A stretch of DNA of 43,695 nucleotides from Bordetella parapertussis (lineage in GTDB: Bacteria; Pseudomonadota; Gammaproteobacteria; Burkholderiales; Casimicrobiaceae), in the NCBI GenBank assembly GCA_943331295.2, contig CALQLA020000041.1, positions 1-43,695 of the forward strand, given 5' to 3'. The notes under the pieces were generated by a model. That model was not told the origin of the DNA. It saw nothing but the letters and a program-made list of their open reading frames with translations, and ran no database searches. This document shows positions 9,339 to 18,078 of this stretch, one piece after another. A program made the position numbers and the translations under genes. Within the stretch, counting starts at the first letter, position 1. Each line of letters opens with the position of its first letter.

Positions 9339-10481
9339 TTACTCCGGCAGCAGCCGGAACTTGCCGTCGCGGACCACCACCAGCACCCGCGCGCGGTCGT
9401 CCATGCCGTTGTGGTTGGTCGGCGACATGTTGAATACACCCTGGCAGCCGATGACCTCGCGCTCCTGCTCGATCGCGTCGCGCAGCGCCGAGCGGAACGC
9501 CTCGGTGCCGGGCTTGCCCGCCTTGAGCGCGACGGGAATGGCGCGCTGCAGGATGATGCCGGAGTCCCAGGTGTTCGCGCCGAACGTCGCGGGCCTCTGG
9601 CCGAACTGCTTCTCGTAGCTGCCGATGTAGTTCAGCGCGACCTTCTTGATCGGGTTCGAATCCGCGATCTCGTCGATCACCAGCATCGGGCCCGCGGCCA
9701 GCACGGTGCCCTCGACCTTCTCCTTGCCGAGGCGGATGAAGTCGTCGGTGGCGACACCGTGCGTCTGGTAGATGACGCCCTTGTAGCCCTGGTCGCGCAG
9801 CGTCGTCTGCGGCAGCACGGCCGGGCCGCCGACGCCGGCGATCAGGATGACGTCGGGCTTCGCCGAGATCAGCTTCAGCGTCTGGCCGGTGACGCTGGGG
9901 TCGGTGCGCAGGTAGTACTCGGTCGCGACGAGCTTGATGCCCGCCTTCTCGGCCATCGGCGCAAACACCTTGTACCAGTTCTCGCCGTAGGGATCCTTGA
10001 AGCCGATGAAGCCGAACGTCTTCACGCCCGTCTTCACCATGTGCTTCACCAGCGCCGCGGCGATCAGGTCGTCGTTCTGCGTGGTCTTGAACACCCAGCG
10101 CTTCTTCGCGTCCAGCGGCTCGACGACGCTCTGCGTGCCGACGGTGGCGAGCAGCGGCACCTTACTTTCGGCGATGAAGTCGAGGATCGCGAGGGCGTTC
10201 GGCGTGGTCGACGGGCCGACCAGCGCGTCGATGTTCTGCTCCTGGATCAGCTTCTTGACGTTCTGCACGGCGCGCGTCGTGTCGCCGCCGTCGTCGTACT
10301 GGATGTACTCGACGGTGACGTCGCCGATCTTCTTCGGCAGGATGTCGCCGGTGTTCTTCTGCGGCACGCCGATGGCGCTGGTGGGCCCCGTGGCCGACAC
10401 CATCAGGCCGATCTTGACCTGGGCGACGGCGGCAACGGAGAGGCAGGACGCGAGGACTGCGACGGCGATACGGGCAAGCAC
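9339..10481 (-). CDS. ABC transporter periplasmic binding protein, LivK type
   Basis: 380 aa with a clear signal peptide (about 1-20, ending VAAVAQ). The mature start VKIGLMVSATGPTSAIG, then ALVGPSTTPNALA and GFKDPYGENWYKV, are typical of type I periplasmic binding proteins for branched-chain amino acids and similar ligands. GTG is chosen because AAGGAG lies at good distance and the signal peptide starts there. No permease or ATPase genes are adjacent, so it is an orphan whose partner transporter must be encoded elsewhere. The ligand cannot be assigned. It lies downstream of dnaJ on the same strand. Confidence 0.9.
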   Translation of the reverse strand: MLARIAVAVLASCLSVAAVAQVKIGLMVSATGPTSAIGVPQKNTGDILPKKIGDVTVEYIQYDDGGDTTRAVQNVKKLIQEQNIDALVGPSTTPNALAILDFIAESKVPLLATVGTQSVVEPLDAKKRWVFKTTQNDDLIAAALVKHMVKTGVKTFGFIGFKDPYGENWYKVFAPMAEKAGIKLVATEYYLRTDPSVTGQTLKLISAKPDVILIAGVGGPAVLPQTTLRDQGYKGVIYQTHGVATDDFIRLGKEKVEGTVLAAGPMLVIDEIADSNPIKKVALNYIGSYEKQFGQRPATFGANTWDSGIILQRAIPVALKAGKPGTEAFRSALRDAIEQEREVIGCQGVFNMSPTNHNGMDDRARVLVVVRDGKFRLLPE

Positions 10482-10552
10482 GGTGTGACTCCTTGGACGG
10501 TGCGGGATATGACTCGAATGGTAAACCGAACCGCGCGCCCCGGGGCCGCCCG

Positions 10553-11692
10553 TCACGGGGCGAAGAACTCCCGCACCTTGTCCATGAACGACTTGGCGCG
10601 CGGGTTGTGGGCGCCGGGGTCCTTGTCGCTGATCGCCTCGAACTCGCGCAGCAGTTCCTTCTGCCGCGACGTCAGGTTGACCGGCGTCTCGATCGCGACG
10701 TGGCAGAAGAGGTCGCCGTGATGCGAGCCGCGCACCTGCTTGATGCCCTTGCCGCGCAGCCGGAACACCTGCCCCGTCTGCGTCTCGGCGGGAATCTTGA
10801 TCTTCGCGTGGCCGTCGAGGGTCGGGATCTCGATCTCGCCGCCCAGTGTCGCCGTCGCGAAGCCGATCGGCATTTCGCAGTGCAGGTCCGCCCCCTCGCG
10901 CTGGAACACCGAATGCGGCTTCAGGTTGACGACGACGTACAGGTCGCCCGGCGGGCCGCCGTTCATGCCCGCTTCGCCTTCCCCGGTGAGCCGGATGCGG
11001 TCGTCCTGGTCGACGCCCGCGGGAATCTTCACCGACAGCGTCTTGGATTTCTTGACCCGGCCGGCGCCCTGGCAGGTCACGCAGGGGTCGGGGATGATCT
11101 TGCCCGTGCCGTGGCAGGTCGGGCACGTCTGCTGGATCGAGAAGAAGCCCTGCGCGACGCGCACCTCGCCGCGGCCGTGGCAGCTCGGGCATTCCTTCGG
11201 CTTGGTGCCGGCCTTGGCGCCGCTGCCGTGGCACGTCCCGCACTCCTCCATCGCCGGGATGCGGATCTTGGCCTCGGTGCCGCGCGCCGCGTCCTCGAGG
11301 CCCAGCTCGAGGTTGTAGCGCAGGTCGGCGCCGCGGTAGACGCCGTTGCCGCGCCCGCCGCGCTGGGCGCCGAAGATGTCGCCGAAGATGTCGCCGAACG
11401 CGTCGGAAAAGCCGCCGAAGCCCTGCGCGCCCGCGGCGCCCGCGCCGCCGAAGCCGGCTGCGGGGTCCACGCCCGCGTGCCCGAACTGGTCGTAGGCGGC
11501 GCGCTTCTTCGCATCGGAGAGAATCTCGTAGGCCTCCTTCGCCTCCTTGAATTTCTCCTCGGCGCCCTTGTCGTCGGGCGCGCGGTCCGGATGGTGCTTC
11601 ATCGCGAGCGTCCGATAGGACTTCTTGATGTCCTCGTCGGATGCGTCGCGGGGGACGCCAAGCACCGTGTAGTAGTCGCGTTTCTTTGACAT
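10553..11692 (-). CDS. dnaJ: Chaperone DnaJ (Hsp40)
   Basis: 379 aa, standard length. J-domain at 1-70 with the HPD tripeptide (MKHHPDRAP) that triggers DnaK ATP hydrolysis. A glycine/phenylalanine-rich segment follows ([15 protein letters not shown]). The zinc region has four CxxCxGxG repeats: [24 protein letters not shown] and CVTCQGAG. The C-terminal substrate-binding domains follow. The ATG at 11692 ([13 protein letters not shown]) was chosen over upstream codons because the J-domain starts there and GAGAG precedes it. It follows dnaK on the same strand, separated by a REP inverted repeat. Confidence 0.98.
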   Translation of the reverse strand: MSKKRDYYTVLGVPRDASDEDIKKSYRTLAMKHHPDRAPDDKGAEEKFKEAKEAYEILSDAKKRAAYDQFGHAGVDPAAGFGGAGAAGAQGFGGFSDAFGDIFGDIFGAQRGGRGNGVYRGADLRYNLELGLEDAARGTEAKIRIPAMEECGTCHGSGAKAGTKPKECPSCHGRGEVRVAQGFFSIQQTCPTCHGTGKIIPDPCVTCQGAGRVKKSKTLSVKIPAGVDQDDRIRLTGEGEAGMNGGPPGDLYVVVNLKPHSVFQREGADLHCEMPIGFATATLGGEIEIPTLDGHAKIKIPAETQTGQVFRLRGKGIKQVRGSHHGDLFCHVAIETPVNLTSRQKELLREFEAISDKDPGAHNPRAKSFMDKVREFFAP

Positions 11693-11722
11693 GTCTCTCG
11701 CCACTGGATTTCTGAACACCGC

Positions 11723-11804
11723 AGCCCGGGTTGAGCGCAAGCGAAACCCGGGGCCCTGCCGTCGCGACGGTGGCCCCGGGTTTCGCTGTCGCTCAACCCG
11801 GGCT
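11723..11804. repeat. REP-type inverted repeat between dnaK and dnaJ
   Basis: Two 31-base arms (11723-11753 and 11774-11804) are reverse complements except for two positions in the middle of each arm. Each contains AGCCCGGGTTGAGCG and GCGAAACCCGGGG. The right arm is followed by AC, giving GTAG on the opposite strand. This matches the element at 25852-25887. In an intercistronic position such a hairpin can stabilise upstream mRNA or reduce downstream expression. Confidence 0.85.
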
Positions 11805-11840
11805 ACGGGCCGGGTACGACCTTCGGCTCTCGAACCGCCG

Positions 11841-13793
11841 TTACTTCTTGTCCTTCACTTCGGTGTACTCGGCATCGACGACCTTCTCGTCGTGCTTCCC
11901 GCCGCCCGCGCCGCCCTCGGCCCCGGCACCGCCGCCGCCAGGCCCGCCCGCCGCGCCGGCGGCCGCCTGCGCCTCGGCGTACATCATCTCCCCCAGCTTC
12001 TGCGCGGCTTTCGACAGCGCCTCGGTCTTCGCTTCCAGCGCTTCCTTGCCGGCGTCCTTCTGCTTCAGCAGTTCCTCGGCTTCCTTCACCGCGGCCTCGA
12101 TCTTCGCCTTTTCGTCGGCGCCGACCTTGTCGCCGTACTCCGCGACGGACTTCTGCACGCTGTGCAGCAAGGTGTCGAGCGCGTTGCGCGCCTGCACGAC
12201 CTCGAGCATCTTCTTGTCGTCGTCGGCGTGTTCCTCGGCGTCCTTCACCATCTTCTGGATCTCGGCTTCGGACAGGCCGGAACTCGCCTTGATCTTGATC
12301 GTGTTTTCCTTGCCGGTCGCCTTGTCCTTGGCCGACACGTGCAGGATGCCGTTGGCGTCGATGTCGAACGTCACCTCGATCTGCGGCATGCCGCGCGGCG
12401 CCGGCGGGATGCCTTCGAGGTTGAACTGGCCGAGGCTCTTGTTGCCGGAAGCCACGTCGCGCTCGCCCTGCAGCACGTGGATCGTCACCGCGCCCTGGTT
12501 GTCGTCGGCGGTCGAGAACGTCTGCTGCGCCTTGGTCGGGATCGTCGTGTTCTTCTGGATCAGCTTGGTCATCACGCCGCCCAGCGTCTCGATCCCCAGC
12601 GACAGCGGGGTCACGTCGAGCAGCAGCACGTCCTTGACGTCGCCCTTCAGCACGCCGCCCTGGATCGCGGCGCCGACGGCCACGGCCTCGTCGGGGTTCA
12701 CGTCCTTGCGCGGCTCGCGACCGAAGAATTCCTTCACCTTTTCCTGCACCTTCGGCATCCGCGTCATGCCGCCGACGAGGATGACGTCGCCGATGTCGGT
12801 CAGCTTGACGCCGGCGTCCTTGATGGCGATCCGGCACGGCTCGATCGTGCGCTCGATCAGGTCCTCGACCAGCGACTCGAACTTGGCGCGGGTGATCTTC
12901 AGCGACAGGTGCTTCGGGCCGTTCTGGTCGGCCGTGATGTAGGGCAGGTTGATCTCGGTCTGCTGCGACGACGACAGCTCGATCTTCGCCTTCTCGGCCG
13001 ATTCCTTCAGCCGCTGCAGTGCCAGCACGTCGTTCTTGAGGTCGACGCCCTGGTCCTTCTTGAACTCGGTGACGACGTAGTCGATGAGGCGCTGGTCGAA
13101 GTCCTCGCCGCCCAGGAACGTGTCGCCATTGGTCGAGAGCACCTCGAACTGGTGCTCGCCCTCGATCTCGGCGATCTCGATGATCGAGATGTCGAAGGTG
13201 CCGCCGCCCAGGTCGTAGACCGCGATCTTGCGGTCGCCTTCCTTCTTGTCCATGCCGAACGCGAGCGCGGCCGCCGTGGGCTCGTTGATGATCCGCTTCA
13301 CGTCGAGGCCCGCGATGCGGCCGGCGTCCTTGGTCGCCTGGCGCTGCGAGTCGTTGAAGTAGGCCGGCACCGTGATCACGGCCTCGGTGACTTCCTCGCC
13401 GAGGTAGTCCTCGGCGGTCTTCTTCATCTTGCGCAGGATCTCGGCCGAGACCTGCGACGGGGCGATCTTCTTGCCGCGGATCGAAACCCAGGCGTCGCCG
13501 TTGTCGTGCTTGACGATGCTGTAGGGCATCAGGTCGATGTCCTTCTGGACTTCCTTCTCCTCGAACCGGCGGCCGATCAGCCGCTTCACCGCGAACACGG
13601 TGTTCTTGGCGTTGGTGACCGCCTGCCGCTTCGCGGGCGCGCCGACGAGGATTTCGCCGTCATCCTGGTAGGCGACGACCGAAGGCGTCGTGCGCCCGCC
13701 TTCGGAGTTCTCGATGACCTTGGGCACGCCGCCTTCCATGATGGCGACGCAGCTGTTGGTCGTGCCGAGGTCGATGCCGATGATCTTGCCCAT
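11841..13793 (-). CDS. dnaK: Chaperone DnaK (Hsp70)
   Basis: 650 aa. The N-terminus [17 protein letters not shown] is the Hsp70 ATPase phosphate-1 motif; [13 protein letters not shown] and [13 protein letters not shown] are the later ATPase signatures. The linker ([15 protein letters not shown]) and substrate-binding domain follow. The C-terminus has a glycine/alanine-rich stretch and ends [15 protein letters not shown], the usual bacterial DnaK tail. The protein refolds clients in the cytoplasm with DnaJ and GrpE, both encoded next to it. A GAGGGG site precedes the ATG. A sigma-32-like promoter lies about 110 bases upstream, overlapping the end of grpE's flank. Confidence 0.99.
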   Translation of the reverse strand: MGKIIGIDLGTTNSCVAIMEGGVPKVIENSEGGRTTPSVVAYQDDGEILVGAPAKRQAVTNAKNTVFAVKRLIGRRFEEKEVQKDIDLMPYSIVKHDNGDAWVSIRGKKIAPSQVSAEILRKMKKTAEDYLGEEVTEAVITVPAYFNDSQRQATKDAGRIAGLDVKRIINEPTAAALAFGMDKKEGDRKIAVYDLGGGTFDISIIEIAEIEGEHQFEVLSTNGDTFLGGEDFDQRLIDYVVTEFKKDQGVDLKNDVLALQRLKESAEKAKIELSSSQQTEINLPYITADQNGPKHLSLKITRAKFESLVEDLIERTIEPCRIAIKDAGVKLTDIGDVILVGGMTRMPKVQEKVKEFFGREPRKDVNPDEAVAVGAAIQGGVLKGDVKDVLLLDVTPLSLGIETLGGVMTKLIQKNTTIPTKAQQTFSTADDNQGAVTIHVLQGERDVASGNKSLGQFNLEGIPPAPRGMPQIEVTFDIDANGILHVSAKDKATGKENTIKIKASSGLSEAEIQKMVKDAEEHADDDKKMLEVVQARNALDTLLHSVQKSVAEYGDKVGADEKAKIEAAVKEAEELLKQKDAGKEALEAKTEALSKAAQKLGEMMYAEAQAAAGAAGGPGGGGAGAEGGAGGGKHDEKVVDAEYTEVKDKK

Positions 13794-13905
13794 GTCCTGT
13801 TCCCCTCTGGTGTGCTGGATGTCTGCACCGCAACGGCAGATGGCGGCCGGAGAAAACCCGGAATCCGCCGCGGCGCCTGTCGTGCTGCGGCTCGCTTGTT
13901 GTTGT

Positions 13906-13934
13906 AGATGCCGCCGGAAGCGCTCATTTCAAGC
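13906..13934 (-). promoter_or_regulatory. Sigma-32-type heat-shock promoter for dnaK
   Basis: On the minus strand GCTTGAAA (13934-13927) is followed after 13 bases by CGGCATCT (13913-13906). The -35 box matches the sigma-32 consensus CTTGAAA fully; the -10 box matches CCCCATnT at five of its seven specified positions. It sits between the grpE stop and dnaK. Confidence 0.65.
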
Positions 13935-13948
13935 GCGCGGGCACCTGA

Positions 13949-14536
13949 TTACGCAGGGCTTTCCTTCGCCTTGGCCACGGCGACCAGCGCCGGCCGCATC
14001 ACGCGGTCGTTCAGCTGGTAGCCCTTCTGGAAGACGGTGACGACGGTGTTGGCAGGCTGGTCGCTGTCGACCATCGCCATCGCCTGGTGCTGGTGCGGAT
14101 CGAACTTCGCGCCGGCCGGGGAAATCTCCTTGATCTGCGCCTTGTCGAACGCGCTGGAAAGCTGCTTCAGCGTCAACTCGACGCCGGCCCGGAGCGCTTC
14201 CGGCGCCGCGTTGCCGGTGGCGAGCGCCGTCTCGAGCGCGTCGCGGACCGGCAGCAGGTCCTCGGCGAACTTCTCGATCGCGTACTTGTAGGCGCGGGCC
14301 ACGTCGTTCGCGCCCTGCTTGCGGACGTTCTCGACGTCGGCGCGGGCGCGCAGCCAGGCGTCCTTCAGTTCGGCGGCCTCGTCCTCCGCCTTCTTGAGGA
14401 GCGAGGTGATGTCGGGGGCGGGATCGGCAGGGGCCCGATCGGGGATGTGCTCCGCCGACGCGTGGTCGGGGGACATCGCCGGCGGCGGCGCCTCGCGGGC
14501 GCCCGGCGGCGATTTCGGATTGTTGAACATGCTCAT
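13949..14536 (-). CDS. grpE: Nucleotide exchange factor GrpE
   Basis: 195 aa. The N-terminus is low-complexity and acidic/proline-rich, followed by the long helix (DEAAELKDAWLRARADVENVRKQ) that dimerises GrpE. The C-terminal beta domain carries FDPHQHQAM and ends near RPALVAVAK. GrpE releases ADP from DnaK and acts as thermosensor in this chaperone cycle. ATG 14536 (MSMFNNPKSP) was chosen because CCGGAG lies just upstream; an in-frame ATG at 14575 would add 13 residues but lies within the sequence just after the heat-shock promoter and is less likely. Confidence 0.96.
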   Translation of the reverse strand: MSMFNNPKSPPGAREAPPPAMSPDHASAEHIPDRAPADPAPDITSLLKKAEDEAAELKDAWLRARADVENVRKQGANDVARAYKYAIEKFAEDLLPVRDALETALATGNAAPEALRAGVELTLKQLSSAFDKAQIKEISPAGAKFDPHQHQAMAMVDSDQPANTVVTVFQKGYQLNDRVMRPALVAVAKAKESPA

Positions 14537-14584
14537 TGCGGCTCCGGATCGACGTACGGCTGACGTTTCAGGCAATACATTTCG

Positions 14585-14614
14585 ACAATGGGGTCATTCG
14601 CGCGCGTTTCAACC
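14585..14614 (-). promoter_or_regulatory. Sigma-32-type heat-shock promoter for grpE
   Basis: On the minus strand GGTTGAAA (14614-14607), a 13-base spacer, then CCCCATTG (14593-14586). This is a close match to the sigma-32 consensus CTTGAAA / CCCCATnT and lies about 50 bases before the grpE start. Confidence 0.8.
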
Positions 14615-14727
14615 GGTGCGGCGAAAGGTTTTCGCACGCCGCCGAAGCGAGTCATTATTACAATCATAATCAAGGAGTTACGAACGAACCGGCAGGCGCC
14701 GCAGTCGGCTCCGGCGCGTATTCCGCG

Positions 14728-15837
14728 CTACCGCTGCGCCCCCAGCGCGTTCGCACGGGCGAGCGTGGCCGAGCGCTCCGCGTCGTCGGGGGGCGGCGGC
14801 CAGCCCCGGAGCTCGTTGAGCACGAGGTCGGTGAGCGCGGCGATCCACGCCGGATGCTCGTTGAGGCAGGGGATCAGGTGGAATGCCTTTCCTCCGGCCG
14901 CAAGGAAGGACTCCTTCCCCTCCATGCCGATTTCCTCCAGCGTCTCGAGGCAATCGCCGACGAAGCCCGGACAGAAGACGTCGACCCGCCCGGTGCCGGC
15001 CTTGCCCAGCGTCCGCAGCGTTTCCGCCGTGTACGGCTGCAGCCATTCCGCCTTGCCGAAGCGCGACTGGAACGTCACCGTGTACTGGTCAGCGGCGAGG
15101 CCCAGTTCCTCGGCGAGCAGCCGCGCCGTCTTGTGGCAGTGGCAGTGGTAGGGGTCGCCCAGTTCCAGCAGCCGGCGCGGCAGGCCGTGGAAGCTCAGCA
15201 CGAGCATGTCGGGGCGGCCGTGCTTCGTCCAATCGTCGTTGACCACCGCCGCCAGCGCCCGGATGTAGCCGGGATCGTCGTGGAAGCAGTCGATCGCCCG
15301 CAGCGCCGGCATCCGCCGGGCCTCCAGCGCATAGCGGTAGACGGCGTCCATCGACGATGCCGTCGTGCTGCCTGAGTACTGCGGATAGAGCGGCACGACC
15401 ACGATGTGACGGCATCCCTGCTCCCGCAGCCGGTCGAGCGCGCCGCGGATGCCGGGATTCCCGTAGCGCATGCCGAGTTCGACCGGCGCGTAGTCCGACG
15501 GCAGCCCGAGGGCCTTCAGCCGTTCGCCCAGCGCACCCTGCAGCAGCGACGCCTGCTTCATGCTGTGCACGAGCAGCGGCGAGCCGCCCTCGCCCCAGAT
15601 CGCCGCGTACTTCTGCGCCGACTTGGCCGGCCGGACCCGCAGCACGATCCCGTGGAGGATCAGCATCCAGACGAGCCGCGGAATCTCGACCACGCGGTGA
15701 TCGGACAGGAATTGCGACAGGTAGCGCCGGACCGCCGGGGCGGTGGGCGCGTCCGGCGTTCCGAGGTTGATCAGCAGCACGCCGGCCCGGGTGGGCTGGT
15801 CGTGGGCGAACGGCGGTTCGGGACGAACGGTGGGCAT
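14728..15837 (-). CDS. hemH: Ferrochelatase
   Basis: 369 aa. It inserts ferrous iron into protoporphyrin IX, the last step of protoheme synthesis. Visible signatures: [13 protein letters not shown] near the N-terminus, [32 protein letters not shown] (with the metal-site histidine), [15 protein letters not shown] and the [15 protein letters not shown] motif. The ATG at 15837 ([10 protein letters not shown]) is closest to the conserved start; the open frame continues upstream with low-quality sequence. It lies downstream of hrcA on the same strand, separated by a short NTF2-like remnant. Confidence 0.97.
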   Translation of the reverse strand: MPTVRPEPPFAHDQPTRAGVLLINLGTPDAPTAPAVRRYLSQFLSDHRVVEIPRLVWMLILHGIVLRVRPAKSAQKYAAIWGEGGSPLLVHSMKQASLLQGALGERLKALGLPSDYAPVELGMRYGNPGIRGALDRLREQGCRHIVVVPLYPQYSGSTTASSMDAVYRYALEARRMPALRAIDCFHDDPGYIRALAAVVNDDWTKHGRPDMLVLSFHGLPRRLLELGDPYHCHCHKTARLLAEELGLAADQYTVTFQSRFGKAEWLQPYTAETLRTLGKAGTGRVDVFCPGFVGDCLETLEEIGMEGKESFLAAGGKAFHLIPCLNEHPAWIAALTDLVLNELRGWPPPPDDAERSATLARANALGAQR

Positions 15838-15886
15838 AGGTGACCGGGGAGAGCCGGGCCCGCGGGTGCGCGGACCGGGGGTTCGT

Positions 15887-16006
15887 TCAGTGGCCGGGCG
15901 CGTAGCACGCGAGCATCGCGTCGGCGTCGCGACGCCCGAGCGCCGCATAGAACGCGGCGATCAGCTGCGCGTTCGCCTCGCCTTCGCCCGCCGGCTCAGA
16001 CTTCAT
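15887..16006 (-). pseudogene. Truncated NTF2/SnoaL-like gene, N-terminal 39 codons only
   Basis: The ATG at 16006 overlaps the last codons of hrcA. The peptide reads [20 protein letters not shown] then [19 protein letters not shown] and stops. The first helix and the MLACYAP turn are typical of the start of nuclear-transport-factor-2-like small proteins (about 110-150 aa), which normally continue with several beta strands. Here nothing resembling those strands follows before hemH. I infer a gene cut short by a deletion. It may still be translated through coupling with hrcA. Identification rests on one helix-turn signature, so moderate confidence. Confidence 0.55.
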
Positions 16007-17024
16007 TGAGCTGGGCGGTCAACGCGTTGGAGAGGAGCCTGGCCGTGATGTCGACGATCGGGATCACGCGCTCGTAGGCCATCCGGGTCGGGCCGATGAC
16101 CCCCAGCGTGCCGATCACCTGCCCGTCGACTTCGTACGACGCGGTGACGACGCTGCACTCGTCCAACGGCACGAGGCCGGACTCGTCGCCGATGTAGAGC
16201 TGGACGCCCTGCGCCTTCTGCGACGCGTCGAGCAGGTGCAGCAGCGACGTCTTCTGCTCGAACAGGTCGAACAGCCGGCGCAGCCGCCCCATGTTCGACG
16301 CGAGGTCGCCGGCGTTGAGCAGGTTCTTCTCGCCGGTGACCACCAGCGCCTCGCCGCCGTGCAGCGCCTCGCCGCCGACCTCGACCGCGGCCGCCATCAG
16401 GCCGACGATGTCCTCGCGCAGCGACGTGAGCTCCTCGGTCAGCAGCGAGCGCAGCGAGGCGAACGGCTGGCCGGCGTAGTGCTGGTTGAAGAAGTTGGTC
16501 GCCTCGATCAGCTGCGCCTGCGAGTAGGGCCGGTCGGTGTGCAGGATCCGGTTCTGCACGTCGCCTTCCGGCGTGACGATGATGAGCAGCACGCGCCGCT
16601 CCGACAGCCGCAGGAACTCGAGGTGGCGGAACGACGGCTCGCGCCGCTTCGGCGTCACGACGACGCCGGCGAACTGCGTGAGCTGCGACACGAGCGAGGC
16701 CGCAGCATTGACGAGCTGCTGCGGGCGATCGGCGGTGAATTCGCCTTCGAGCCGGTGGATCTCGGCGTCGTCGAGCGGTTTCACGACCATCAGGCTGTCG
16801 ACGAAGAAGCGGTAGCCCTTGGGCGTGGGGATGCGCCCGGCGGAGGTGTGCGGGCTGGCGATGAAGCCCATTTCCTCGAGGTCCGCCATCACGTTCCGGA
16901 TCGTCGCCGGCGACAGCTCGAGGCCGGCCTGCTTGGACAGCACGCGTGAGCCAACCGGCTGACCGTCGGCGATGTAGCGCTCGATCAGCGACTTCAGCAG
17001 GTATTGGGCTCGGTGGTCCAGCAT
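15996..17024 (-). CDS. hrcA: Heat-inducible transcription repressor HrcA
   Basis: 342 aa. The winged-helix N-terminus ([27 protein letters not shown], then [16 protein letters not shown]) is the HrcA signature, followed by the GAF-like domain and the inserted dimerising domain. The C-terminus carries [16 protein letters not shown]. HrcA represses chaperone genes by binding CIRCE inverted repeats, usually with GroEL as co-regulator. No CIRCE element was seen near hrcA, grpE, dnaK or dnaJ in this window, so its targets are likely elsewhere (for instance groESL), while this locus has sigma-32-type promoters. Transcribed divergently from nadK. Confidence 0.97.
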   Translation of the reverse strand: MLDHRAQYLLKSLIERYIADGQPVGSRVLSKQAGLELSPATIRNVMADLEEMGFIASPHTSAGRIPTPKGYRFFVDSLMVVKPLDDAEIHRLEGEFTADRPQQLVNAAASLVSQLTQFAGVVVTPKRREPSFRHLEFLRLSERRVLLIIVTPEGDVQNRILHTDRPYSQAQLIEATNFFNQHYAGQPFASLRSLLTEELTSLREDIVGLMAAAVEVGGEALHGGEALVVTGEKNLLNAGDLASNMGRLRRLFDLFEQKTSLLHLLDASQKAQGVQLYIGDESGLVPLDECSVVTASYEVDGQVIGTLGVIGPTRMAYERVIPIVDITARLLSNALTAQLNEV

Positions 17025-17112
17025 AGGCCTGCATTCTACTGCGCGAACGCGAAACCGCGGTAAACCGGGGACAGACGGACGGGGTCGCCTGACCGGCCGA
17101 TGCGGGGCGGCT

Positions 17113-17140
17113 TTGGCCCCGACAGCGGCTGTGCTTTAAT
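17113..17140 (+). promoter_or_regulatory. Putative sigma-70 promoter of nadK
   Basis: TTGGCC (17113-17118), 16-base spacer, TTTAAT (17135-17140). The predicted transcript start falls almost on the ATG at 17148, implying a very short or absent leader, or use of the downstream ATG at 17178. Confidence 0.4.
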
Positions 17141-17147
17141 CGGGGCC

Positions 17148-18071
17148 ATGTCCACTCCCGCCTCGCGCACGGCGCCCATGACCCTGCCCCTGTTTCGCCG
17201 CGTGGCACTGATCGGTCGCTACGCCACGCCCGGCCTCGCGGAGCCCCTGGCCCGGCTGGCGGCATTCCTCGCCGGGCGCGGCCACCGCGTGGTGCTCGAC
17301 GCCGAGACGGCGCGGGTCACGCCGCTGCCCGGCTACCCGACCGCCGCCGCCGAGACGCTCGCGGCCGACGCCGACGTCGCCATCGTGGTCGGTGGCGACG
17401 GCACGATGCTGTCGATCGCCCGCCAGCTGGCGCCGTACGACGTGCCGCTGATCGGCATCAACCGGGGGCGCCTGGGCTTCCTCACCGACATCCCGCTGGC
17501 GAAGATGGAAGCCGCACTGGCGGCGATCCTCGACGGCCGCTACACCGAGGAGCGGCGCACGCTGCTCGAAGCGCGGGTGCGGCACGTCGACGGCAGCGAG
17601 GACACCGCGCTGGCGCTGAACGAGGTCGTCGCGAGTCGCGGCCACGTCGGCGGCATGATCGACCTCACCGTCGAGATCGACGGCGGCTTCGTCTACACGA
17701 TGCGCGCCGACGGGCTGATCGTCGCCACGCCCACCGGCTCGACCGCCTACGCGCTGTCGGCGCAGGGGCCGATCGTGCATCCGCAGGTCGCGGCGGTGCT
17801 GCTCGTCCCCGTCGCGCCGCACGCGCTGTCCAACCGCCCGATCGCGGTCAGCGATTCCGCCGCCATCGCGGTCACGCTGAAGCGCGGACGCGACGCCGCG
17901 GTCCACTGCGACGGCCAGGCCCACTTCCCGTTCGAGGAAGGCGCGCGGGTGACCGTCCGCCGCGCCGCGTTCCCCGTGCGCCTGCTCCACCCCGAGGACC
18001 ACGATCACTTCGCGATGCTGCGCGAGAAGCTGCACTGGGGCACGATGCCCGAACGACTGGGAACCCAGTGA
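17148..18071 (+). CDS. nadK: NAD kinase
   Basis: 307 aa. It phosphorylates NAD to NADP using ATP or polyphosphate in the cytoplasm. Motifs: VVGGDGTML at 81-89 (catalytic aspartate in GGDGT), GINRGRLGFLTD, LNEVVASRG, and DGLIVATPTGSTAYALSAQGPIV, split here by function (NE/D motif and the conserved TPTGSTAY loop). The ATG at 17148 is used; the ATG at 17178 (MTLPLFRRVAL) would give the more usual family length and cannot be excluded because neither has a clear ribosome site. recN starts 7 bases after the stop. Confidence 0.96.
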   Translation: MSTPASRTAPMTLPLFRRVALIGRYATPGLAEPLARLAAFLAGRGHRVVLDAETARVTPLPGYPTAAAETLAADADVAIVVGGDGTMLSIARQLAPYDVPLIGINRGRLGFLTDIPLAKMEAALAAILDGRYTEERRTLLEARVRHVDGSEDTALALNEVVASRGHVGGMIDLTVEIDGGFVYTMRADGLIVATPTGSTAYALSAQGPIVHPQVAAVLLVPVAPHALSNRPIAVSDSAAIAVTLKRGRDAAVHCDGQAHFPFEEGARVTVRRAAFPVRLLHPEDHDHFAMLREKLHWGTMPERLGTQ

Positions 18072-18078
18072 CCGGCGC

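Noticed and set aside
6573..10721. A 1382-codon open frame on the plus strand
   Set aside because: It overlaps the GGDEF-EAL gene in another frame and then runs antisense to the nucleotidyltransferase and binding-protein genes; composition is typical of a shadow frame.
14537..17147. CIRCE operator for HrcA
   Set aside because: Looked for TTAGCACTC/GAGTGCTAA around hrcA, grpE, dnaK and dnaJ; nothing close was found.
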